Assembly (NCBI RefSeq): GCF_000235605.1
Contig: NC_016584.1
Coordinates: 1,786,001-1,850,000, forward strand
Direction of reading: 5' to 3'
DNA from: Desulfosporosinus orientis DSM 765
Lineage (GTDB): Bacteria; Bacillota; Desulfitobacteriia; Desulfitobacteriales; Desulfitobacteriaceae
Length of the DNA stretch: 64,000 nt
In this document: in pieces, positions 8,875 to 17,690 of the stretch
How the letters are laid out: every line of letters starts with the position of its first letter
Numbering within the stretch: the stretch's first letter is position 1
Notes under the pieces: generated by a model
Seen by the model: only the letters and a program-made list of their open reading frames with translations
The model's database searches: none
Told to the model about the DNA's origin: nothing
Program-made: the position numbers and the translations under genes

Positions 8875-9251
8875 TGTATAAGGGCGGAAGAATTATTGCT
8901 TCACTCATTATCTTTGTTGGGCTTTTCACCATCCCCTTTTTCTACAACCTGGGAAAAGCTAACGCTGGACCTGAAATTGATGCCCAGCAGCTTGCAGATT
9001 TTCAGAGTATTGAGCCAAGTGTCAATATGATTGCTAATCACCCTCAAATGTTCAATCAATGGCGTGACGAATTAGTTCGGAATGGTAAGACAGTATATGT
9101 TAACAGTGAAGGAAAAGAGATTGACATCAGCTTAGAAAAATTAGAAGGAACAGATCAATCCAGTCAATTCTGTGTATCCTGCCACAACTATACTGCAGTA
9201 GACCCCACTTGTTGGGATTGCCATTCTGGTCCAGAGGGGGCAACGAAATGA
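8874..9251 (+). CDS. dsrJ: DsrJ, periplasm-facing cytochrome c subunit (two CxxCH sites only)
   Basis: The 125-residue protein has an N-terminal membrane anchor (about residues 6-28) and then an extracytoplasmic domain. The conserved NHPQMF and WRDELVRNGK stretch is present. Only two heme c motifs can be seen, CVSCH and CWDCH near the C-terminus; characterised DsrJ proteins have three. The spacing and context (FCVSCHNY...CWDCH) suggest the first site is the one missing. It overlaps dsrK by one base (ATGTATAAG start) and dsrO by four bases. Confidence 0.88.
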   Translation: MYKGGRIIASLIIFVGLFTIPFFYNLGKANAGPEIDAQQLADFQSIEPSVNMIANHPQMFNQWRDELVRNGKTVYVNSEGKEIDISLEKLEGTDQSSQFCVSCHNYTAVDPTCWDCHSGPEGATK

Positions 9252-10054
9252 GTGTAAATAGACGACAATTTTTAAAACGTGCAGCAGCTCTAACTGCTTT
9301 AGGTATCGGAGGTTCATTTGCCTTAACCGGAATTCGCGGAAAAGTCGCAGATGCTGCATCTGAATCTGGGTTTAAGGCGACAGACAAAGGACTTAAAGCG
9401 ACTCATTGGGCTATGGTTGTTGATATGAGTAAGTTCAAAACGAAAGCCGATATTGAGCGTGTGATTGAGTCATGTGATAAAATCCATAACATTCCACATT
9501 TTGATAATCCAAAGGATGAAATTAAGTGGATATGGGAAGATGATTTTGAGCATACATTTACAGAAGCTCAAAATGAACTTCTAACAGAAGAATTTAAGGA
9601 ATTACCTTTTATTTTAATGTGTAACCACTGTAAAAACCCAGCTTGTGTCAGAGCGTGTCCTACCGGGGCAACCTTCAAAATGGATAACGGTATCGTAGAA
9701 ATGGATTTCCACCGCTGTATTGGCTGCCGTTTTTGTATGGGTGCATGTCCTTTTGGTGCACGAAGCTTCAATTTCACGGATCCGAGACCATATATCAAAG
9801 AAATTAATCCGGATTTTCCAACCAGAACCATTGGAGTTGTCGAGAAGTGTACCTTCTGTGTTGAACGTTTAGAAGAAGGGTTAATGCCTGCTTGTGTCGA
9901 AGCATCTAATGGCGGATTGATTTTCGGAGATTTGGATGACCCTAATTCAGAAGTGCGTAAAATTGTTAGCTCTAAGTATACAATACGGAGAAAACCCGAA
10001 CTTGGAACTCAACCGAGTGTTTACTACCTTGTAGGAGGTGGAGACGATGTTTGA
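9248..10054 (+). CDS. dsrO: DsrO, Tat-exported ferredoxin-like subunit
   Basis: The 268-residue protein starts with a twin-arginine signal (NRRQFLKRAAALTALGIGG), so it is exported folded with its clusters. It has four groups of Cys for 4Fe-4S centres, including CNHCKNPACVRACP, CIGCRFCMGACP and CTFCVERLEEGLMPAC. The ATG at 9248 overlaps the dsrJ stop as ATGA, which favours it over an upstream in-frame start that would lack the RR motif at the N-terminus. It transfers electrons between DsrJ and DsrP. Confidence 0.95.
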   Translation: MSVNRRQFLKRAAALTALGIGGSFALTGIRGKVADAASESGFKATDKGLKATHWAMVVDMSKFKTKADIERVIESCDKIHNIPHFDNPKDEIKWIWEDDFEHTFTEAQNELLTEEFKELPFILMCNHCKNPACVRACPTGATFKMDNGIVEMDFHRCIGCRFCMGACPFGARSFNFTDPRPYIKEINPDFPTRTIGVVEKCTFCVERLEEGLMPACVEASNGGLIFGDLDDPNSEVRKIVSSKYTIRRKPELGTQPSVYYLVGGGDDV

Positions 10055-11204
10055 AAAAGCTCTGACAGGGAGTAAACGCTACTGGACATGGATTTGTATC
10101 CTGCTGGCAGTGATTGCTGTAGGTGTTTTGGCCTATTTCAGACAGTTCAATCAAGGTCTCGGACTTACTGGAATGAGCCGGGACGTATCCTGGGGGTTAT
10201 ATATTGCCCAGTTTACTTTCCTAGTTGGTGTTGCTGCTTCGGCAGTTATGCTTGTTACACCTTATTATCTACACGATTTTAAACGGTTTGGAAAAATGGT
10301 CATCCTCGGCGAGTTTTTAGCCATTGGTGCCGTGATCATGTGTATCCTGTTCATCTTCGTTGACGTTGGACAGCCAATGAGGATTTTGAATGTTTTATTA
10401 TATCCTCAATTACATTCAGTTATGTTCTATGATATGTGTGTATTATGCGGGTATCTTGCCATCAACCTGGTTGTGGGCTGGACTACACTCGGAGCAGAAA
10501 AGAAAGGTACTCCCCCACCGAAATGGGTTAAACCTATTATCTATCTCTCCATTCCTTGGGCCTTCAGTATTCACACCGTAACAGCCTTCCTATATGCTGG
10601 TCTTCCCGGACGACATTTCTGGACATCAGCTATTATGGCTGCACGTTTTCTAGCCTCTGCTTTTGCAGCGGGACCTGCGCTTCTCATTATCCTGGCTTTG
10701 ATCGTTAGAAAGGTCAGCAAATTTGATCCGGATCCTGGTGTGGGGGCTATTCAGTCTCTTGTCAAGATTATTCGTTATGCTATGATCGCCAACGTTTTCT
10801 TTTACATCTGTGAGGTGTTCACAGCGTTTTATAGTAACTCGCCTGATGAAATGGCACCTTTTAAGTATGTGTTCGTTGGAATTGATGGGCATAATAGTCT
10901 AGTACCCTTTATGTGGACTGCGGCAATTCTAGCCTTTGTTGGTATAGCATTGCTGATCTTCCCAACACGTAAGAATCCAGTATTGCTGCCTATTGCCCTG
11001 TTATCAATTTTTATTGCGAACTGGATTGATAAAGGTATTGTCTTGATTTTAGCCGGCTTTGTTCCGAACTCTTTTGAGCGAGTTACGGAATACTTCCCGA
11101 CAATGAACGAGCTTGCCATCGTAGTTGGGATATATGCCATTGGGGCACTGATTGTAACAGTTCTTTATAAGATTGCTATTTCAGTGCGGGAACAAAATAT
11201 TTAA
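10047..11204 (+). CDS. dsrP: DsrP, NrfD-like integral membrane quinone-reactive subunit
   Basis: This 385-residue protein is very hydrophobic, with about ten membrane spans, and belongs to the NrfD/PsrC family that exchanges electrons with menaquinone. The ATG at 10047 has AGGAGGTG 6 bases upstream and overlaps the end of dsrO by 8 bases, showing tight coupling. It is the last gene of the RsbRD-dsrMKJOP operon; dsrC follows after an 86-base gap with its own strong ribosome site. Confidence 0.94.
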   Translation: MFEKALTGSKRYWTWICILLAVIAVGVLAYFRQFNQGLGLTGMSRDVSWGLYIAQFTFLVGVAASAVMLVTPYYLHDFKRFGKMVILGEFLAIGAVIMCILFIFVDVGQPMRILNVLLYPQLHSVMFYDMCVLCGYLAINLVVGWTTLGAEKKGTPPPKWVKPIIYLSIPWAFSIHTVTAFLYAGLPGRHFWTSAIMAARFLASAFAAGPALLIILALIVRKVSKFDPDPGVGAIQSLVKIIRYAMIANVFFYICEVFTAFYSNSPDEMAPFKYVFVGIDGHNSLVPFMWTAAILAFVGIALLIFPTRKNPVLLPIALLSIFIANWIDKGIVLILAGFVPNSFERVTEYFPTMNELAIVVGIYAIGALIVTVLYKIAISVREQNI

Positions 11205-11216
11205 TATTTGTAAGGT

Positions 11217-11259
11217 TTTTGATAATTGTTTTGAGATAGAATCTACTCAAACAATATCA
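11217..11259 (+). promoter_or_regulatory. Imperfect hairpin between dsrP and dsrC
   Basis: TTTGATAATTGTTTTGAG can pair with CTCAAACAATATCAAA around a 10-base loop. It is a plausible RNA-processing or partial-termination site that would let dsrC mRNA accumulate apart from dsrMKJOP. Confidence 0.5.
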
Positions 11260-11290
11260 AATTTTATATCACAAAGGAGGAAATTTAATT

Positions 11291-11608
11291 ATGGCTCAAT
11301 TAGTAGTAGGAGATTTAACTGTTGAACTGGACGAAGACGGTTTTCTTGAGGATTTCGCTGTATGGACTGAAGACGTAGCTAATGCACTTGCTGCAACAGA
11401 AGATGTACCAGAGCTTACAGAAGAACACTGGAAGATGATCAACTATCTTCGCGACTATTTTGATCAATTCGGTGTTGCTCCAATGGTTCGTAAAATGGTT
11501 AAAGACACCGGTTATGATCAAAAGAAAATCTATGAATTATTCCCAGCTGGTCCTGGAAAGGGAGCTTGTAAAATTGCTGGTCTTCCAAAACCAACCGGTT
11601 GCGTATAA
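11291..11608 (+). CDS. dsrC: DsrC, sulfur-carrier protein of dissimilatory sulfite reduction
   Basis: The 105-residue protein is a true DsrC, not a TusE paralogue. The C-terminal arm carries both redox Cys, in ACKIAGLPKPTGCV, with the penultimate Cys and the second Cys eleven residues earlier. It carries sulfite-derived sulfur as a trisulfide from DsrAB and is re-reduced by DsrMK. AAAGGAGG precedes the ATG. A strong terminator follows. Confidence 0.96.
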   Translation: MAQLVVGDLTVELDEDGFLEDFAVWTEDVANALAATEDVPELTEEHWKMINYLRDYFDQFGVAPMVRKMVKDTGYDQKKIYELFPAGPGKGACKIAGLPKPTGCV

Positions 11609-11643
11609 ACCATTAACTTTTGTTAAAGGGTTATGAGCTTTAG

Positions 11644-11680
11644 GAGAGTCTATCACAATTATGTGATTGGCTCTCTTTTT
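11644..11680 (+). terminator. Terminator of dsrC
   Basis: GAGAGTC-TATCACA pairs with TGTGATT-GGCTCTC and is followed by a run of T. Confidence 0.9.
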
Positions 11681-11830
11681 CTGTCTAAAAATGAGTACAA
11701 GTATACGTACATTTTTAAGACCTTTAAATGTCCTAAATGACTACAGGACAACTAATATCGTAGTGTATAATGATTAAGAGAAGGACTTATAGGTCAAAAT
11801 GTAGAATAAATCAAAAACAAAAAATAGGGG

Positions 11831-12850
11831 TTGTTTAAACTGCTAAATCAAAATTATGATACAAGAATTGTTTTCTCAAAATCTTTTGATCCATGGTTTA
11901 ATCTGGCTTTAGAAGAACATCTTTTGAGGGAAGTTAAACAAGGCCAAGTTATTTTATATCTCTGGCAAAATCAAAACACTGTGGTTATTGGCAGAAATCA
12001 AAATGCATGGAAGGAATGCCGTTGTACGGAATTAGAACAAGCAGGTGGGAAGCTCGCTCGCCGTTTATCCGGAGGAGGGGCTGTTTTTCACGACTTAGGG
12101 AATCTGAATTTTACCTTCATTATGGACAAGGAAAAATACGATTTAGAGAAGCAGCTCAGGGTAATCTTAGAAGCGGTAAGGAAATTTGGTATTAATGCAG
12201 AATTTACAGGCAGAAATGATTTAACAGTAGATGGCCGGAAATTCTCAGGGAATGCTTTTTATTTTGAACGGGACCGGGCTTATCATCATGGAACGATTTT
12301 GATAAATGTTGATGTTGATAAACTATCTAAATATCTTCAGGTATCTAAACAAAAGATTGTATCAAAAGGCGTAGATTCTGTCAGGGCAAGGATCGGTAAC
12401 CTGAGTCTTTATCGTCCGGATATTACCATTGAGAAAATGAATCAGGCATTAATGGAAAGCTTTCAAGAACTATACGGTAAATCCTCAGAACAGCCCTTAA
12501 CCATTGATAATTCCAGTTATGAGTTACAAGGCCTTTATCAAAAATATTCATCCTGGGAATGGTTATACGGCAAGACACCGAGTTTTGATATCTTATTAGA
12601 GACTCGTTTCCCCTGGGGGGGGATTGAATTAGGTTTGAGTCTTAAGAATGGAATCATCAATGAATCAAAAATCTATTCCGATGCCATGAATAGTCATTTA
12701 ATTGAACGATTAGCCTCAGCCTTAATCAACCTGCCCTTAAGTAAAGAAACCATGGTTTCTTCAATTCGGGAACTGGAAGTTGATAAAGAGGATGAAATGA
12801 TCATCAATGATTTAGTTACTTGGATTAATGGCGATTCCTTTACAATATAG
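11831..12850 (+). CDS. lplA: Lipoate-protein ligase A family protein
   Basis: The 339-residue protein has the LplA/biotin-ligase fold signature: DPWFNLALEE at the N-terminus, the RRLSGGGAVFHDLGNLNF lipoate-binding loop and the conserved KFSGNAF region with a Lys, plus the C-terminal LplA domain (about 245-335). It attaches lipoate to carrier proteins such as GcvH or 2-oxoacid dehydrogenase E2. The start is uncertain: TTG at 11831 sits directly after AGGGG, with very short spacing, and no in-frame ATG is nearby. A terminator follows the gene. Confidence 0.9.
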   Translation: MFKLLNQNYDTRIVFSKSFDPWFNLALEEHLLREVKQGQVILYLWQNQNTVVIGRNQNAWKECRCTELEQAGGKLARRLSGGGAVFHDLGNLNFTFIMDKEKYDLEKQLRVILEAVRKFGINAEFTGRNDLTVDGRKFSGNAFYFERDRAYHHGTILINVDVDKLSKYLQVSKQKIVSKGVDSVRARIGNLSLYRPDITIEKMNQALMESFQELYGKSSEQPLTIDNSSYELQGLYQKYSSWEWLYGKTPSFDILLETRFPWGGIELGLSLKNGIINESKIYSDAMNSHLIERLASALINLPLSKETMVSSIRELEVDKEDEMIINDLVTWINGDSFTI

Positions 12851-12888
12851 AATAACTAAGTTAGTATTCGAACGTAAATAAAGGTGTA

Positions 12889-12932
12889 AAGGCTTGAAGT
12901 ATTGTATTTGATAACTTACAAGCCTTCTTTTA
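12889..12932 (+). terminator. Terminator of lplA
   Basis: AAGGCTTG pairs with CAAGCCTT, with extra pairing AAGT/ACTT inside, followed by CTTTTAT. Confidence 0.8.
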
Positions 12933-12934
12933 TA

Positions 12935-13348
12935 CTACTCTGAAAAATGGAACCCGAAAGCCCCAAAACAATCTAAAGTACCCGTGGACCCGAAAGTAAG
13001 GGCAGATTCGTCCATAGAAGCGAACCCATTGCATGGAGAGGCGGTAAAAGCCCACAAGCGGCTGTGGGGAATGCGGAGCCAGGTTCACTTCTGGTACTAC
13101 CCAGAGGTTTGGCACGAAAGTGTCCGGTGGACACTTTCGCCGAAGCGGCTATCTCCAAAGAGTACTTATCCGCTGAGGGTAGCTCCCGCGGCCGCGAGTG
13201 GGCGAGCCTCGGAATGCGCGGTGACGAAGACACTGTCTTCGCACGAATTAGCTTTCTTGCAGGATATGGCGAAGCTGCCCTACCCCGGAAACGGCCCTTT
13301 TCATCCTCTGCTGGTGCTGTGACAGTGGCAGGGGGGCTATCCTGAAAA
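12935..13348 (+). repeat. Modular intergenic repeat, copy A (full unit)
   Basis: This GC-rich block of about 0.4 kb differs clearly from its AT-rich surroundings. It shares long stretches with 37600-37876 (inverted) and 45740-46020. It contains a perfect 11-bp hairpin at 13115-13139 (CGAAAGTGTCC, loop GGT). Both ends carry a similar CTCTGAAAA / ATCCTGAAAA sequence, as if one unit of a tandem or circular element had been inserted. Open frames across it look spurious. Copy A also has about 35 extra bases at 13225-13260 that occur alone near 35251. Confidence 0.85.
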
Positions 13349-13436
13349 GTTTATAATTTGTTAATAAACTGTTTAGGGAAATTCAAGACTCATGGCTTAG
13401 AATATATTTAGATCTTAATAATAAGGAGCTGACAAG

Positions 13437-14696
13437 ATGAGACTTAAGAAAAAATCTGCGATGCTTATAAGCTTTACTGTCGGAACCCTGTTGTTAGCGA
13501 CAACAGCCTTAGCTGATATCGCAAGCAAAAGCGGTTATGACGAGCTTAAGGATGCCATTAAATTAACAGCGGAGCAAACTAGTGAAACCTTTGATAGCTT
13601 CACCGTTGACTTTTCCTTGGTGATGAAGGATAATGGCAAAATTATAATGAACGAAAATGAAACTTTAAAGTATGACAGAAAAAAATCGGCCAAGGAAAAT
13701 ATTTCTTCCGGAACCAGTATTTACGGAGACAAGAACTCTTATCAATCTTACTCAGACAAAGACACAACAATTCGATATTCTGAAGAGGATCCTATTTACT
13801 ATGTGACAGAGTACACTAAAGAACGGGAAGATCAAACCTTAACTAACCCGTTCAAAGAGGATGAAGCAGAAGATATAGAAAAGATTGTTGATGCCCTTGT
13901 TGGGAATCTAAAAGATCATGTTATTGTTACTGATAATTCCGATGGGAGTAAAGATCTTTCAGGATCATTGACAGAGGTGCAAATTCCTTCATTGGTTAAT
14001 GCGGTAGCATCATTCCAATTAAAACAAGAATTTAATCAAAGTGGTCGTAATGATAGCAAAATGCCTCATTTAACGAAAGATGTTTTTGTGAAAGAAGTCA
14101 AAGGTACAGCCGATGTAAACAAAGATGGGATTTTGGAAAGTATCTTAGGAACCGGGGTTATTTCAGGTAAGGATGATCAGGGGAATCTTCATGAAATATC
14201 AATTGAAGCTTTAATTACGGTTTCCGATATAAACTCTACCAAAGTCGTAAAGCCGGATCTTACAGGTAAGAAAGTTGTAACTAACGTTGCGCGTGAGTAT
14301 GGCAATGAAATTACAAATCCGGAGAAATTCCTTGGCAAATTTAAGAATGACATCATCATCGAGAAAGAAGGCAAGTTTGTTAAAATTGGTGAGAGATACC
14401 TTGAAATCACCCAAATTAACGCTCAGTTGGTTGCAGGTCACTATTACGAGGTATATAAGCCTGAATATGAAAATTACAAGTCTGCTACAAGTGATTTAAA
14501 CTTTAAGGCAAGCTTTGATAAAGATCAAAAACAAAATGCAGAATTTGAGATTGAGACAGAATCGAAGGATAAGGTTCGAGGAAGCATATACTTAAGTGAC
14601 TATGATGGAAAAGTGAACTTCAATATTAATACGGCAAGTTCACCTTACCCCATGGGCATAATGTATGATTCTACCTTTAGTCCGGATTTAGAGTAG
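13437..14696 (+). CDS. Secreted protein of unknown function
   Basis: This 419-residue protein has a clear Sec signal peptide (MRLKKKSAML core, cleavage likely after ATTALA, residue 26). The mature part is polar, rich in Asp, Glu, Lys and Ser, with no Cys and no membrane span, and reads like an extracytoplasmic beta-rich protein. I recognise no family. It has its own AAGGAG site and ends in a hairpin just before the ABC transporter operon. That neighbour and the sensor kinase suggest, without proof, an envelope-related role. Confidence 0.8.
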   Translation: MRLKKKSAMLISFTVGTLLLATTALADIASKSGYDELKDAIKLTAEQTSETFDSFTVDFSLVMKDNGKIIMNENETLKYDRKKSAKENISSGTSIYGDKNSYQSYSDKDTTIRYSEEDPIYYVTEYTKEREDQTLTNPFKEDEAEDIEKIVDALVGNLKDHVIVTDNSDGSKDLSGSLTEVQIPSLVNAVASFQLKQEFNQSGRNDSKMPHLTKDVFVKEVKGTADVNKDGILESILGTGVISGKDDQGNLHEISIEALITVSDINSTKVVKPDLTGKKVVTNVAREYGNEITNPEKFLGKFKNDIIIEKEGKFVKIGERYLEITQINAQLVAGHYYEVYKPEYENYKSATSDLNFKASFDKDQKQNAEFEIETESKDKVRGSIYLSDYDGKVNFNINTASSPYPMGIMYDSTFSPDLE

Positions 14697-14723
14697 TTCA
14701 ATCGTAAATCGGCGCTGGAAAAA

Positions 14724-14749
14724 GACTGCCGGGATACTTCCCGGCAGTC
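14724..14749 (+). terminator. Strong hairpin between the secreted protein and the ABC operon
   Basis: GACTGCCGGGA pairs perfectly with TCCCGGCAGTC across TACT. There is no T-run, so termination may be partial. Confidence 0.6.
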
Positions 14750-14777
14750 ACATTAGCTTCTTGCAATGGGGGTTAAC

Positions 14778-15518
14778 ATGGATAAAGTAATCGAGATCAA
14801 AAACCTTACCAAATCTTATGGTAATGGCCGGGGAATTGAAGATCTAAATCTGGATATTTACGAAGGGGACATTTTTGGTTTTCTGGGGCCTAATGGCGCT
14901 GGAAAGACCACTGCTATGAAAATCATGACAGGACTCATCCGGGCGGACCAGGGAGATGTTAAAATTTTAGGCCATAGTGTAACAGAAGAGTTTGAAAATG
15001 CAATGGCTCAAGTGGGCTGCCTAATTGAGATCGCCGAGTCCTACCAATTTTTAAGTGCCTTCGATAATTTGAAACAGTTAGCTCGTTATTACCCTGAAAT
15101 TAAACACAGCAGGATTGATGAAGTTCTGGAACTGACAGGAATGAGCAAATTCAAACATGAAAAGCCGAAAAAGTTTTCCTTAGGAATGAAACAGCGTCTA
15201 GGTCTTGCTGCAGCGATATTATCCAAGCCTAAGGTTGTCATTTTGGATGAACCTCTTAACGGGCTTGATGTTGAAGGAATGATCGACATTCGTAAGTTAA
15301 TTCAGCATTTGGCAGAGAATGAAAAGACAACCTTTTTTATTTCCAGCCATTTGATTCATGATGTTGAATTGACCTGTAACCGCATTGGTGTAATCTATAA
15401 TGGAAGAATACTGAATGTTGAAAGCACACAAACCATTTTGAAAAACTATGCGACTTTAGAGAACTATTTTGTAAGTGAGGTAGAACGAAATGGCCGTGTT
15501 TCAGGCAGCGCTTCTTAA
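14778..15518 (+). CDS. ABC transporter ATP-binding protein
   Basis: The 246-residue ATPase has Walker A GPNGAGKTT, the signature FSLGMKQRLGL and Walker B VVILDEPLNGLD with the H-loop ISSHLIHD. It resembles the ATPases of ABC-2 exporters linked to antimicrobial-peptide resistance (BcrA-like). The ATG at 14778 follows a GGGGG stretch; the ATG at 14766 is the alternative. The permease gene overlaps its end by 29 bases and a two-component system follows, so the four genes form one operon. Confidence 0.9.
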   Translation: MDKVIEIKNLTKSYGNGRGIEDLNLDIYEGDIFGFLGPNGAGKTTAMKIMTGLIRADQGDVKILGHSVTEEFENAMAQVGCLIEIAESYQFLSAFDNLKQLARYYPEIKHSRIDEVLELTGMSKFKHEKPKKFSLGMKQRLGLAAAILSKPKVVILDEPLNGLDVEGMIDIRKLIQHLAENEKTTFFISSHLIHDVELTCNRIGVIYNGRILNVESTQTILKNYATLENYFVSEVERNGRVSGSAS

Positions 15519-16242
15519 TGAACTTGAGAAGCTTTATAAAAAGAAAAAAGCCTTAGTAGCAGTTTTATTATCCCTTGCAGTGATTGTTGTTGGGCAGCTG
15601 GTAATTGTAGGCGTGAGAAGCGGATTTGGGCTCAGAGGGACAGGAAGTGTAGAATTTCCTATGCTTGTTTTATCCGTTGTGGTTAATACCATATTGCCTC
15701 TTTTTACAGCTTTAGTCGCCATCGATAGTTTCTCGGGGGAATATAGCCAGAACAGTATGCGTATCACCTTAACGCGACCGATTAGTCGCTTTAAAGTTTT
15801 TACCGCGAAAATAACAGCTATTACCCTATTTATATTAGGGACGCTTTTACTAATACTTGTTTTCTCCATGTTGGCGGGATTTATTTTTAATACAAACTCT
15901 GCAACCCTTGACTCTTTTGGAAGAATTGTTTTTTCCTATCTTGTCAGTTTGGTTCCATTGACAGTATTAGCCTTAGGCATCGTCTTTTTAACCAATATTT
16001 TTAAAAGCGGAATTGCCGTCTTTTTCATATCCATTTTGTTATTCTTAGCCTGTAAAGTTCTTGGAATTATCTTTTCCCAATATTCCAGTTTATTGTTGAC
16101 GACTCAGCTTGAGTGGTATAATCTATTTTTGGTTAATTCCTTTCCAATTATTAAAATTATACGTCAGTTCTTATTAATGCTTGGAGCGGGAGTCATGTTA
16201 TTTACGGCAGGGTTTTACATTTTTGATAAAAAGGAATTTTAG
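15490..16242 (+). CDS. ABC-2 type permease
   Basis: This 250-residue hydrophobic protein has about six membrane spans after a cytoplasmic N-terminal helix (NELEKLYKKKK), as in ABC-2 permeases. A typical motif DSFSGEYSQNSMRITLTRPISR precedes the second span. It pairs with the ATPase encoded just before it, which it overlaps by 29 bases. The substrate is unknown; a role in peptide-antibiotic resistance or envelope stress is a guess from the adjacent sensor kinase. Confidence 0.88.
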   Translation: MAVFQAALLNELEKLYKKKKALVAVLLSLAVIVVGQLVIVGVRSGFGLRGTGSVEFPMLVLSVVVNTILPLFTALVAIDSFSGEYSQNSMRITLTRPISRFKVFTAKITAITLFILGTLLLILVFSMLAGFIFNTNSATLDSFGRIVFSYLVSLVPLTVLALGIVFLTNIFKSGIAVFFISILLFLACKVLGIIFSQYSSLLLTTQLEWYNLFLVNSFPIIKIIRQFLLMLGAGVMLFTAGFYIFDKKEF

Positions 16243-16250
16243 GTGACAGT

Positions 16251-17675
16251 ATGAAACTCAAATCACGCTTAATTATGGCCAATGCTTCGACAGTAATTAT
16301 ACCAATGGTTATTACTGTACTAATTGCGTTGGCTGCTTTTTTTATATTTGGAAAGTTATTGGGTAGTGGTATCTCTTTTGAGCATCAGCAGCGAAAATCT
16401 ATGCTCAAGTTAGAACTCATGAATGAAACTGAGAATTGGAAACGTACACCAGAAATCTTAGTCGAAGAGAGTTATCAAAAATATCTTCTTAATAAACTAG
16501 CTGATATCAATAGTGAGTTATTGTTGCTGAAAGATAATAAAGTGGAATTTTCGTCAAGAAATTTTAGCAAAATAGAAGTTGCTAAAATTTTAGATGCAGG
16601 GAAAATCAGCGGCAGCCGAGAAATGGTCACTATTGATGATCTTTCCTATTCTGTCGTAGACATAGATCTAAAGTATAATGAGGGTTCTCAAGGCAGAGTA
16701 TTCCTGCTGACACCTGTCGACAGTTGGGACACGAGTTTTACCGGTTTACTGATTTTTGTCAGTCTGTCTTTCCTGATTTCCTTCATTTTAACTAATATTA
16801 TTGTTTCTTTTCAATTTTCAAGAAGCATTCTTACCCCCCTTCATACCCTCCAAAACGCTGCGGCAGAAATAGCAAAAGGAAATCTTGATTACTCTATTGT
16901 CGAAGAGGGGGATGAAGAGATACAAGCTTTGTGCCGGGACTTGGAACTAATGAGAATTAAGTTAAAGGACTCTGTTCACACTCAGTTAAAATATGAAGAC
17001 AATCGAAAGCTCCTTGTCTCCAGTATTTCTCATGATCTAAAAACACCGGTTACATCTATAAAGGGCTATGTAGAGGGAATATTGGATGGGATAGCGGATA
17101 ATCCGCAAAAAATGGAACGATATTTAAAGACGATTTCCTTAAAGGCCTATCAAATGGATCAAATGATCGATGACTTATTACTCTATGCCAAGCTTGATTT
17201 AAATCAAATACCTTTTGATTTTGAACGTCTGGATATTGAAGAGTACCTTAAAAGTTGTGTCTCAGAATATGAACCTGAATTGGAACGAAACAACATCAAA
17301 ATCTTGTTTGACAATGAAATGCCGCAGAAACAGCACGTCTTGGTTGACAGGGCAAGAATGAAGCGGGTAATTATGAATATCCTTGACAATTCTTGTAAAT
17401 ATATGAGTCCTGGACAAGGGCTAATAACCATCTTTCTGAGAGATACGGCGGGAAGCGTCATTGTGGAGCTGCGGGATAATGGCTCGGGCATTGCTGAAGG
17501 GGATTTGCCCCACATTTTCGATCGCTTTTATCGTGCGGATGCATCTCGAAGCAAAGGAAGCGGTTTAGGGTTGGCCATTGCCAAGCAGATCATTGAAGGG
17601 CATAATGGAAGGGTGTGGGCTGTTAGTCATGGAAAAGAGGGAACCAGTATCATGATTTCCTTAAGTAAGTCATGA
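16251..17675 (+). CDS. Sensor histidine kinase (HAMP, HisKA, HATPase)
   Basis: The 474-residue membrane kinase has a span at about 15-36, an extracytoplasmic loop of about 125 residues, a second span at about 163-183 and a HAMP linker. The phosphoacceptor motif is SSISHDLKTPVTSIKG, and the ATPase boxes are NILDNSCKYM, DNGSGI and RGSGLGLAI-like KGSGLGLAI. It would phosphorylate the response regulator encoded 15 bases downstream and is placed to sense a substrate of the adjacent ABC transporter. Confidence 0.93.
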   Translation: MKLKSRLIMANASTVIIPMVITVLIALAAFFIFGKLLGSGISFEHQQRKSMLKLELMNETENWKRTPEILVEESYQKYLLNKLADINSELLLLKDNKVEFSSRNFSKIEVAKILDAGKISGSREMVTIDDLSYSVVDIDLKYNEGSQGRVFLLTPVDSWDTSFTGLLIFVSLSFLISFILTNIIVSFQFSRSILTPLHTLQNAAAEIAKGNLDYSIVEEGDEEIQALCRDLELMRIKLKDSVHTQLKYEDNRKLLVSSISHDLKTPVTSIKGYVEGILDGIADNPQKMERYLKTISLKAYQMDQMIDDLLLYAKLDLNQIPFDFERLDIEEYLKSCVSEYEPELERNNIKILFDNEMPQKQHVLVDRARMKRVIMNILDNSCKYMSPGQGLITIFLRDTAGSVIVELRDNGSGIAEGDLPHIFDRFYRADASRSKGSGLGLAIAKQIIEGHNGRVWAVSHGKEGTSIMISLSKS

Positions 17676-17690
17676 TGATGGAGGGAAGAA

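Noticed and set aside
12984-13345. Two overlapping open frames of 93-112 codons in repeat copy A, with similar ones in copies B and C
   Set aside because: They lie wholly in the GC-rich repeat, use different frames, are not conserved in length between copies and lack ribosome sites.
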